This document shows positions 56,116 to 62,963 of a stretch of 64,000 nt of DNA, piece after piece. The translations under genes were made by a program, and so were the position numbers. The stretch's first letter is position 1, and each line of letters opens with the position of its first letter. Origin of the DNA: Candidatus Gastranaerophilales bacterium (GTDB lineage Bacteria; Cyanobacteriota; Vampirovibrionia; Gastranaerophilales; Gastranaerophilaceae). The notes under the pieces are model-generated. The model had not been told where the DNA came from. It saw nothing but the letters and a program-made list of their open reading frames with translations, and searched no databases. The stretch covers positions 33,631 through 97,630 of the forward strand of contig JAFYOU010000053.1 of assembly GCA_017560095.1 (NCBI GenBank), given 5' to 3'.

Positions 56116-56588
56116 TGAAAGATAAAAGAGCTTGTATTTTTTATTTTTTAATGACAATTATTCTTCTTGATTTTGGTAATCAAATTAGAAAATTAAGCTA
56201 TTCTCCATATTTGACAAATGCGGATAACCCATTTTTTTCAATAAATCATATAAATAATAGCGGAAGTGCTTTTAGCTTATTTCAAAATCAATCAGCCATT
56301 CTTGCAATCTTTGGTATTTTAGCTGTTTTATTTATTGCATATCAAGTTATTAAAAAAATTACTTTTAATGATAAGCTTCAACTTTTATCTATGACTATTT
56401 TCAGCGCTGGTGCATTGGGAAATGTAATTGAAAGAATTCAATTTAAATATGTGATAGATTACATTAAATTAAATTTTATAAATTTTCCGATTTTTAATGC
56501 ATTTGATATAATGATATGCGTTGGTATTTTTTTGTATTGTATATATCTTTTTTTAGATTTTAAAAAGGCTAAAAATGAGCAAAATTAA
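56115..56588 (+). CDS. lspA: Lipoprotein signal peptidase (signal peptidase II)
   Basis: The 157-residue protein has four TM helices. LspA blocks are visible: HINNSGSAFSLF, GALGNVIERIQFKYVIDYIKL and IFNAFDIMICVG. The two catalytic aspartates are those in VIDYI and FNAFD. The usual GNxxDR is GNVIER here, a conservative Asp-to-Glu change. It cleaves prolipoprotein signal peptides in the inner membrane. It overlaps the RluD-like gene by 14 nt. Confidence 0.9.
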   Translation: MKDKRACIFYFLMTIILLDFGNQIRKLSYSPYLTNADNPFFSINHINNSGSAFSLFQNQSAILAIFGILAVLFIAYQVIKKITFNDKLQLLSMTIFSAGALGNVIERIQFKYVIDYIKLNFINFPIFNAFDIMICVGIFLYCIYLFLDFKKAKNEQN

Positions 56589-57543
56589 AGTAGATGAGAG
56601 CAATATAAAACAAAGATTTGATGCCTTTTTGGTTAATTATTTTGAAAATAAATATTCAAGAAATCAAATAAATAATGCGATTGAGAACAGGTATTTTTTA
56701 ATCAATGAAAAAAATCAAAAATCTTCTTATAAATTGAAATTAAATGACGAAATTTTATTTGATGAGGACAAATTAAATGATTTTTTGAATCCAGATTTGA
56801 GCTTAAAACCTTGGGAATATAAACTTGATATTTTATTTGAAGATGATGATTTAATTGTTTTAAATAAACCAAAAGAAATGCTTTGTCATCCGACAAAATT
56901 TGAATATGAACATACTTTATCAAATGCCCTTTTGGCTCATACTAAAGGTAAATTGTCTGATTTTGGCGGAGTTGATAGATTAGGTATTATTCATAGACTG
57001 GATAAAAATACGGCTGGAGTTATGCTTGCGGCAAAAACAAACTTTGCACATGAAAATTTGTCTAAACAAATTAAAGAAAAATCTGCAATTAGAAAATATT
57101 TAGCAATTGCTTTGGTAAATTTTGAAGAAAAAAAAGGAATAATCAACAAACCATTAATTCATTCGCTTAAAGATGATGTCAAAATGATGATTTCACCCGA
57201 AGGATTAGAGGCGATAACTCATTATGAGGTTTTGGAAGAATATAGAGGGGCAAGTTTGGTTGAGCTTAATTTAAAAACGGGAAGAACCCATCAAATAAGG
57301 GCTCATTTGTCTTCAATTGGCCATCCGGTTTTTGGAGATAGTTTATATGGGGCAAAAAGTTTTATGCGAAATGAATTTTATAATTTAAAAACAACTGAGC
57401 AATTGCTTCAATCCTATTATATATCTTTTTCTCATCCAAGAAATAACGAAAAAATGGAATTTCAATTGGATGAAAAAGATTTTAGTAAAGATTTTATTAA
57501 AGTTTTAAATTTTTTAAGGAGTAAATATAAATATGAATATTAA
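56575..57543 (+). CDS. RluD-family 23S rRNA pseudouridine synthase with S4 domain
   Basis: The 322 residues comprise an N-terminal S4 RNA-binding domain (about 8-70) and a PseudoU_synth_2 catalytic domain. The motif GIIHRLDKNTAGVMLAAKT contains the catalytic Asp. LKTGRTHQIRAHLSSIGHPVFGD is also typical. It isomerises uridines in 23S rRNA (RluD/RluC-type); the exact site cannot be given. lspA followed by an rluD-like gene is a common gene order in bacteria. Confidence 0.93.
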   Translation: MSKIKVDESNIKQRFDAFLVNYFENKYSRNQINNAIENRYFLINEKNQKSSYKLKLNDEILFDEDKLNDFLNPDLSLKPWEYKLDILFEDDDLIVLNKPKEMLCHPTKFEYEHTLSNALLAHTKGKLSDFGGVDRLGIIHRLDKNTAGVMLAAKTNFAHENLSKQIKEKSAIRKYLAIALVNFEEKKGIINKPLIHSLKDDVKMMISPEGLEAITHYEVLEEYRGASLVELNLKTGRTHQIRAHLSSIGHPVFGDSLYGAKSFMRNEFYNLKTTEQLLQSYYISFSHPRNNEKMEFQLDEKDFSKDFIKVLNFLRSKYKYEY

Positions 57544-57769
57544 TTTTGAATTATTTGATGCAGGATATATTTTTGCGGGTTTTGTTTTGGGAACAATTTT
57601 TTGTTTGTTTATAATTTCAAAATTGAAAAAAGAAATTAAAATGTTAAAAAGGCAATATGAGAAAAAATCAATTGGTGCTGATGATTCAAGTTTAAAAGTT
57701 AAAACTTTGGAAAACAAGATTGCAACATTAGAAGCTGCGCTTAAAAAACAAATGGAAAATAATTCGTAA
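57533..57769 (+). CDS. Small membrane-anchored coiled-coil protein, 78 aa
   Basis: One TM helix (about 9-29, AGYIFAGFVLGTIFCLFIIS) is followed by a heptad-rich coiled coil (LKVKTLENKIATLEAALKKQ). AAGGAG lies inside the preceding gene and the start overlaps it by 11 nt, which supports translation. It resembles small LapA/DUF-type membrane anchors, but I cannot assign a family. Confidence 0.65.
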   Translation: MNINFELFDAGYIFAGFVLGTIFCLFIISKLKKEIKMLKRQYEKKSIGADDSSLKVKTLENKIATLEAALKKQMENNS

Positions 57770-57798
57770 ATTATTTTGTGGGCTAAGATGTTAAATAT

Positions 57799-58290
57799 TT
57801 AATGGGGTTTATCTCCTAAGATTTTTACACCTTCAACTCTATAGTTGGCTTCATTTTTTTCAATTAAAACACCTTTATTGTTGTACTTTTCAACAGTAAA
57901 ATCATCGCTTCCAGAAAAATTGTTTCCTAATAATTTAAATTGAACAATTTCTTTGTAAATTATTTTAAAATTGCCGTTTTGCGATGTTTTTTCCCGATGG
58001 AACTTGAGAGTTTTACCGTCAGTTGTTTTTTCTTTTATTCGAATTTCGCTAATTGCACCACTTTCTAGATTTTGCAATACTAAGACATTGCTATGGCCGG
58101 ATAAAATCCAAATATCTTTGCTTTGAAAATTAAACATAGTTGGGTTATTGGATTTTTGAAGTTTAGAAATTACACCCCAAGAGCCATAAAATCCTTTTGG
58201 AATATATTCTTCGCTTATACCACCTTTAAGTGTTGCTGCATTTGATGATATAAAAATAAAAGAAGAAATTAGTAATAAAATTTTTTTCAT
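57799..58290 (-). CDS. Secreted hypothetical protein, 163 aa
   Basis: A signal peptide (MKKILLLISSFIFISSNA) precedes a soluble, beta-rich domain with EEYIPKGFYGSWGVISKLQ and NVLVLQNLESGAISEIRIKE. It may be a lipocalin-like or beta-barrel surface protein, but no family is recognised. The G-x-W-G-V opening suggests a ligand-binding barrel, which is speculation. It is divergent from the gene at 58386. Confidence 0.6.
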   Translation of the reverse strand: MKKILLLISSFIFISSNAATLKGGISEEYIPKGFYGSWGVISKLQKSNNPTMFNFQSKDIWILSGHSNVLVLQNLESGAISEIRIKEKTTDGKTLKFHREKTSQNGNFKIIYKEIVQFKLLGNNFSGSDDFTVEKYNNKGVLIEKNEANYRVEGVKILGDKPH

Positions 58291-58353
58291 ACATAGATTT
58301 TAATTATATTTACCAAAAATTCAACCGCAAGATTGAGGAATTTTAGGAAAATT

Positions 58354-58369
58354 ATTGTAAGATTACAAT
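58354..58369 (+). promoter_or_regulatory. Promoter/operator of the 58386 gene
   Basis: TACAAT (58364-58369) is a good -10. It lies within the perfect inverted repeat ATTGTAA-GA-TTACAAT (58354-58369), 7-bp arms, a likely repressor-type operator overlapping the -10. Confidence 0.45.
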
Positions 58370-58385
58370 AGATGGGGAGCTAGTA

Positions 58386-58853
58386 TTGAAAAAGACATTG
58401 TCTATCTTAATACCTTTGTTTTTAATGTTTGCGCTTATTTTAAATCAAGTGCTACCGGCTGATGCTGCAAAGAAAAATGTTAAAAAGAAGGGTGTTGCTC
58501 AAGAGGTGTTGGCTGACTTTTCAAATAGGGTAAATATTTTGACTCAAAAAGTATATGAAAGAGAATTATTTACGCCTGAAGACTCAAAATCATTAATATC
58601 TTTAAAATTGCAATTAGATGAGCATATGGACAATCTTCCAGAAGCTACTTTTGCTCCAATATATTTCAAAATAGGAAATATTTATAGGCTTAGAGGCGAA
58701 GAAAAAGATGCAATTGTTTGTTATCAAACAATTTTGGAGAACTTTTCTGACACTGCTTATGGGCCGAAAGCTAGGGACATTTTAACTCAAATGGGAGTTG
58801 AAATAAGAGTTCCGATTGATGAAAATGAAGACGATTTTGATGAAGAAATTTAA
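58386..58853 (+). CDS. Secreted TPR-like protein, TTG start
   Basis: The 155-residue protein begins with TTG 58386, supported by GGGGAG 6 nt upstream. A signal peptide (LSILIPLFLMFALILNQVLPADAA, about residues 4-27) precedes a helical domain. Its PIYFKIGNIYRLRGEEKDAI and CYQTILENFSDTAYGPKARD segments fit a TPR/YbgF-like pair. An acidic tail (ENEDDFDEEI) ends it. It is periplasmic and presumably a protein-interaction module. It lies upstream of the riboswitch-controlled pair but has its own promoter. Confidence 0.72.
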   Translation: MKKTLSILIPLFLMFALILNQVLPADAAKKNVKKKGVAQEVLADFSNRVNILTQKVYERELFTPEDSKSLISLKLQLDEHMDNLPEATFAPIYFKIGNIYRLRGEEKDAIVCYQTILENFSDTAYGPKARDILTQMGVEIRVPIDENEDDFDEEI

Positions 58854-58894
58854 CACTATTTTATTTTTGTGTTAGTATTTTTTGTGAATTTAAT

Positions 58895-59015
58895 ATAGGA
58901 AATCGGGGTGGAATTCCCCAACTGGGCCGCAACCGTTATAGTCGGAACACTAATTTTTAAAGCATATTGCGGAAAATCCAAATGCTTAACTCTAAAAATT
59001 TATTGTGGCCCAAAA
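58895..59015 (+). promoter_or_regulatory. Candidate short-form cobalamin riboswitch
   Basis: The leader before ATG 59025 contains, in order, pieces that match the cobalamin-riboswitch core. These are AGGAAATC (the GGGAA-type box), the P5 hairpin GGGGTGGAATTCCCC (58905-58919), GGGCCGCAACCGT (the CCCGCAACTGT-like J6/3 element, 58924-58936) and AGTCGGAACAC (B12-box-like, 58940-58950). A hairpin AAGCAT...ATGCTT (58959-58986) could be P13/L13. The compact spacing fits class-II short forms that lack the peripheral arms. TGGGCC (58923-58928) is complementary to GGCCCA (59007-59012) just 5' of the AGAGGG ribosome site, a possible expression platform. Codon use in this stretch is unlike the organism's genes, arguing it is not coding. 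Confidence 0.7.
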
Positions 59016-59024
59016 GAGGGTCAA

Positions 59025-59729
59025 ATGGTAGCGGCAACAGGAGTAGCATCAGCACAAAATACGGGTAAATGTCCTCATGGGCTTCCGATTGGCACATGTC
59101 CAATTTGTTCGGGCATGGGTGGCGGAGCTTCAACTCAAAGAAAAGATAAACCAAGAGTGCCGGGAGAGATGAGTTATGCTGAGTGTATGGCAGCTTGGAT
59201 AAAAATTCAGGCTGCAAAAGAGGCTAAAATTGAAGCACAAATTCAAAGATTAGAAAACGCCCAAGCTACATATATACAGCATAGGGTAATAATGGGGCTT
59301 GATAAAGTTATGCAAAAAATGGATGCTTTTTTGCAAAAATTAGATTCTATGCCAAAAGTGTTCGCAGTTTCAATCAAAATAGTTATTAATGTAATAGTAA
59401 AGCCGATTTTAAATTTAATAGCAAAAGTTTCTCAAGCAATAAATTATATTCAGGTGGTTTTTAGTAATATTAGGAATTTTATTGTTTCGGTTGGTGAAAA
59501 GCTTGCTTCGATATATGGCGAAATTAAAAATTTTGTGAATGCAAAAATTGCTCAACCGTTGAAAAAAACTATAAAAAGTATACTTAACTTTTTTACCCAA
59601 GGCGAAGAGGAAGAAAACGAAGAAAGAGAAAAGCTTAAATCAAGAGAAATTAAAAAGGTTTTAAAGGGTTTATTTAGGTTAAAAAATAAACATAAAAGAG
59701 AGTTAGAAGAATCAGAAGAAGATAAATGA
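59025..59729 (+). CDS. Unknown protein with C-P-H-G...C-P-I-C metal-binding-like motif
   Basis: The protein is 234 residues from ATG 59025, chosen because AGAGGG lies 4 nt upstream. The frame stays open to a GTG at 58908, but that extension coincides with the riboswitch-like leader. Near the N-terminus KCPHGLPIGTCPICSGMGGG puts C16, H18, C25 and C28 in a zinc-ribbon-like arrangement, followed by PGEMSYAECMAAWIKIQ. A helical region (50-110) and a hydrophobic stretch (about 111-150) come next, then a charged tail rich in Glu and Lys. No known family is recognised. It overlaps the next gene by 4 nt (ATGA), so the two are cotranslated. Confidence 0.6.
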   Translation: MVAATGVASAQNTGKCPHGLPIGTCPICSGMGGGASTQRKDKPRVPGEMSYAECMAAWIKIQAAKEAKIEAQIQRLENAQATYIQHRVIMGLDKVMQKMDAFLQKLDSMPKVFAVSIKIVINVIVKPILNLIAKVSQAINYIQVVFSNIRNFIVSVGEKLASIYGEIKNFVNAKIAQPLKKTIKSILNFFTQGEEEENEEREKLKSREIKKVLKGLFRLKNKHKRELEESEEDK

Positions 59730-61207
59730 TAAAGCCAAATCAGTTTGATGTATATAGAAAAAAAATTGCAAATAGCTATCCGCATAATGATACTATTAAG
59801 GGAATTCTTTTGAATAATTATATTAAAAGGGATTCTTCTGAGCGAATTGATGATTTCGATAGAATATCAAGCGAGCTTTTAATTCCAAATAATTTAGAGT
59901 CGGTAAAAAATAAAGAAAAAGAAAAGAAAAAATCGTTTGATTTTAGAAAAGCGCTAAAGCCTGCGGCGATTGCAACAAGCGTAGCATTGGGTGGACTTTT
60001 ATTAATAAGTTGTGGTGTAAAAAAATACTCAAATATTATGGCAAATAAAAGTGATATTGTTCGTCCTGGAGATTTAGCAAGAAATATAAATATTTTGGAA
60101 GAGCCTCATTTTGCAGCATATCGAATGCTTAGAGATCCTAATGCAAAAAATGTTGCAGGTTTTTTTGGCGTGTGTTTAATGAGTGCTGTGACTTTGATTT
60201 CAAAGAATTTTGTTGATGCAACAAAAGAAATTTGGATTAAAAAACAAGAATGCGATATTGAGCATGATTTACAAGAGAATTTAATTGAGGTTGAAGCAGA
60301 AGCTTTTTCTGGGAAATTAAATGTAGTTAATACTTTGTTAACAGATACAACTAAATATTTTAAATCTGTTTTGTCATCAAATGAACAAACTAAAGGTCTT
60401 AATTTTAAAAATCAATTGAGTTTCAAAGGAAATGAAAAAGAAGACAACAATAAAGAAAAAAAATCTAATTTAATGCCTATTTTAACAATTGGAGTTGGAA
60501 TAGCTGGCTTTGTTGGATTAAGTTTTTTAATGTTTAAAAATTATCAAAAAACTTTGAAAAATCTTGATACTTTTGTTCAAAAATTTGAACATAATGAAAT
60601 TAATGCAAAAATAGATAGTGCGCTAAAAAATACCGATAAAGCAACTGCGATTAAAGATTTAAAAGATATTTTTAAAGTGATTAATGCAACCAAAAAGACG
60701 ATGGAAGAAAATCTTTCAAAGATTAATGGAATAACTTCTGACGAAATTCAAAGTGTAATAAAAGAAGTATCTGAAGCACAGATATATGCTCAAGCACCGG
60801 AGGCATTAGGGGGAATTAGTGAGAAAATTCAATATTATTGCTATATCAATGAAGAAAGAGGACATTTGTATAATTGGATATTAAATCCTGAAAATAAATT
60901 TAATAAATATTTATTCTTGTGTTTTAGCGCTTTAAGCGCAATGGGGTATATTGCAAAGCAAGCATTGGATGCTATAAAGAGTGTGATTATAAGTAAAGAA
61001 AATTCAAAAAGTGAACTTGAATTGAAAAAGCGTTTAGTGGAAACAGAAATTAGTAATTTTAAAGCTAAAAAACTCTGCGCAGTTAATCCTCATATAGATT
61101 GTTTTATTTCTCAATTAGAAGCAGGAAGGCCCAAAGAAGAATTAAAACAAATGGCGGAAAATATTCTAATTGAAATTAAAAATGGTCCGCCATATGTTTA
61201 TTCATAA
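59726..61207 (+). CDS. Unknown multi-helix membrane protein
   Basis: The 493-residue protein has about four hydrophobic segments (about 75-97, 140-160, 250-272 and 395-415) separated by charged helical regions. LSFKGNEKE near residue 230 is an SFKG motif similar to NPISFR in the protein at 3634. The C-terminal part (LELKKRLVETEISNFKAKK, then NPHIDCFISQLEAG) is soluble. No family is recognised. It is translationally coupled to the Cys/His-motif protein and so would be under the same riboswitch-like leader. Confidence 0.58.
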   Translation: MIKPNQFDVYRKKIANSYPHNDTIKGILLNNYIKRDSSERIDDFDRISSELLIPNNLESVKNKEKEKKKSFDFRKALKPAAIATSVALGGLLLISCGVKKYSNIMANKSDIVRPGDLARNINILEEPHFAAYRMLRDPNAKNVAGFFGVCLMSAVTLISKNFVDATKEIWIKKQECDIEHDLQENLIEVEAEAFSGKLNVVNTLLTDTTKYFKSVLSSNEQTKGLNFKNQLSFKGNEKEDNNKEKKSNLMPILTIGVGIAGFVGLSFLMFKNYQKTLKNLDTFVQKFEHNEINAKIDSALKNTDKATAIKDLKDIFKVINATKKTMEENLSKINGITSDEIQSVIKEVSEAQIYAQAPEALGGISEKIQYYCYINEERGHLYNWILNPENKFNKYLFLCFSALSAMGYIAKQALDAIKSVIISKENSKSELELKKRLVETEISNFKAKKLCAVNPHIDCFISQLEAGRPKEELKQMAENILIEIKNGPPYVYS

Positions 61208-61217
61208 AAATAATTTT

Positions 61218-62483
61218 TTATTTTTCGTATTTTTTAAATACTAAAGATGCATTTTGTCCGCCAAATCCAAACGAATTTGATAAAGCATAATTAACTTCAG
61301 CTTCAATTGCTTTGTTTGGAACATAATTTAAATTGGCAACTTCAGGGTCTTGATTTTCTAAATTAATTGTCGGAGGAATTTTTCCTTCTTCAATTGCTTT
61401 AATGCAGACAATGCTTTCAATTGCGCCTGTTGCGCCAATCATATGACCATGCATAGATTTGGTTGATGAAACTTTTAAATTTTTGTTTGTTTCTAAATCT
61501 CCAAATATTTTTGCAACCGCTTTTGATTCAGCAATGTCGCCTAAATGAGTTGAAGTTCCGTGAGTATTAATATAATCTACTTCACTTGGTTTTATTCCTG
61601 CATTTTCAACTGCAAGCTCCATTGCTTTAGCAGCCCCCGCTCCTGTTGGGTCAGGTGCTACCATATCATATGCATCGCCTGTTTGGCCATATCCAACAAT
61701 TTCGGCATAAATTTTTGCATTTCTTTTAAGAGCGTGTTCTAATTCTTCAAGAATTAAAATTGCACTTCCTTCTCCCATAACAAAACCATCTCTATCAACA
61801 TCATATGGGCGAGATGCTCTGTGTGGCTCATCATTTCTTCTTGATAATGTGCGAGCTGTCGTGAATGCGCCTAAGCCAATGTGAGTTAATACGGCTTCGG
61901 TGCCACCTGCGATAATAACATCTGCATCACCATATTGAATAGAACGAAATGCATCACCAACGCAATGTGCACTTGATGCACAAGCTGTAACTATACATTT
62001 GTTTAAGCCTTTAGCTCCATGTCGCATTGAAACCCTGCCAGCCGCCATATTGCAAATTAGCATAGGAATAGTAAATGGTGAACATTTTGTTGGGCCTCTA
62101 TCAATAATTGCTTTGTGTTGCTTTTCATAAGTATCAAAACCGCCAGCACCAGAACCTACTACAACGCCAACTTTATATGGGTCTTCTTGGGTCATATCAA
62201 GCCCAGAATCTTTCATAGCTTCATCGGAAGCAACGCAAGCAAATTGTGTAAATCTGTCCATTCTTTTCATTTCTTTTGGATCAAGAAGATTTTGCTCTAT
62301 AACTTCATTTTCAAATGTTGAAACTTCGCCGCCAAAATGAACCAAATGACCATCAAGAGCAATTCTTGTTAATTTTTTTATACCAGATTCACCTTTTAAT
62401 AATGAATCCCAAAATTTTTTTACGCCACAACCATAAGGGCTAACTGCGCCAATTCCGGTTACAACAACACGTCTTTTTGTCAT
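61218..62483 (-). CDS. fabF: Beta-ketoacyl-ACP synthase II
   Basis: The 421-residue condensing enzyme has the Cys-His-His triad: C168 (VTACASSAH), H308 (NTHGTSTHLGD) and H345 (STKSMHGHMIGATGA), with K342 nearby. It elongates acyl-ACP with malonyl-ACP in the cytoplasm and is the target of platensimycin-type inhibitors. AGAGGA precedes the ATG. It follows acpP on the same strand, with a hairpin between them that may reduce read-through. Confidence 0.96.
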   Translation of the reverse strand: MTKRRVVVTGIGAVSPYGCGVKKFWDSLLKGESGIKKLTRIALDGHLVHFGGEVSTFENEVIEQNLLDPKEMKRMDRFTQFACVASDEAMKDSGLDMTQEDPYKVGVVVGSGAGGFDTYEKQHKAIIDRGPTKCSPFTIPMLICNMAAGRVSMRHGAKGLNKCIVTACASSAHCVGDAFRSIQYGDADVIIAGGTEAVLTHIGLGAFTTARTLSRRNDEPHRASRPYDVDRDGFVMGEGSAILILEELEHALKRNAKIYAEIVGYGQTGDAYDMVAPDPTGAGAAKAMELAVENAGIKPSEVDYINTHGTSTHLGDIAESKAVAKIFGDLETNKNLKVSSTKSMHGHMIGATGAIESIVCIKAIEEGKIPPTINLENQDPEVANLNYVPNKAIEAEVNYALSNSFGFGGQNASLVFKKYEK

Positions 62484-62511
62484 ATTTTTCCTCTATCTAA
62501 TTTGTGTTAAA

Positions 62512-62553
62512 AATAAAGACTGCAAAAAATACTTAATTTCCGCAGTCTTTATT
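62512..62553 (-). terminator. Terminator or attenuator between acpP and fabF
   Basis: AATAAAGACTGC (62512-62523) and GCAGTCTTTATT (62542-62553) form a 12-bp stem with an 18-nt loop. On the minus strand it lies after the acpP stop and before fabF. The T-run is short, so partial read-through into fabF is likely. Confidence 0.7.
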
Positions 62554-62576
62554 AAAGTTAATTTGATGCTAGAAGC

Positions 62577-62813
62577 TTATTGGTGAGCTTCAATATAGTT
62601 AACTGCATCTTGAACTGTAGCGATTTTTTCAGCTTCTTCGTCTGGAATTTCACAACCGAAAGCTTCTTCAAATGCCATAACTAATTCAACTGTATCTAAT
62701 GAATCAGCACCAAGATCAGCTGTAAAAGAAGCAGTTGGAGTTACTAAGCTTTCGTCAACGCTTAATTGGTCAACAACAACTTTTTTTACTTTTTCTAAAA
62801 TTTCTGTACTCAT
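62577..62813 (-). CDS. acpP: Acyl carrier protein
   Basis: The 78-residue acidic protein has the phosphopantetheine site S38 in [20 protein letters not shown], the classic DSL motif. It carries acyl chains for FabF, FabI and other enzymes. GAGGT precedes the ATG, and a consensus promoter lies upstream. Confidence 0.97.
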   Translation of the reverse strand: MSTEILEKVKKVVVDQLSVDESLVTPTASFTADLGADSLDTVELVMAFEEAFGCEIPDEEAEKIATVQDAVNYIEAHQ

Positions 62814-62854
62814 TTTTACCTCAATTTAATAATACTAAACTTTTTACATGCTCA

Positions 62855-62883
62855 ATTATATAAGGCAAAAGATAATTTTGCAA
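62855..62883 (-). promoter_or_regulatory. acpP promoter
   Basis: On the minus strand TTGCAA (62878-62883), a 17-nt spacer, and a perfect TATAAT (62855-62860), about 40 nt upstream of the acpP ATG. Confidence 0.82.
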
Positions 62884-62963
62884 ATTAATTTAATTTTTGC
62901 ATATGTAAAAACCTTGTTTTAAGCTGTTGTAGAAGGATTTTGTATATGTAGTTTTGTAAATAA

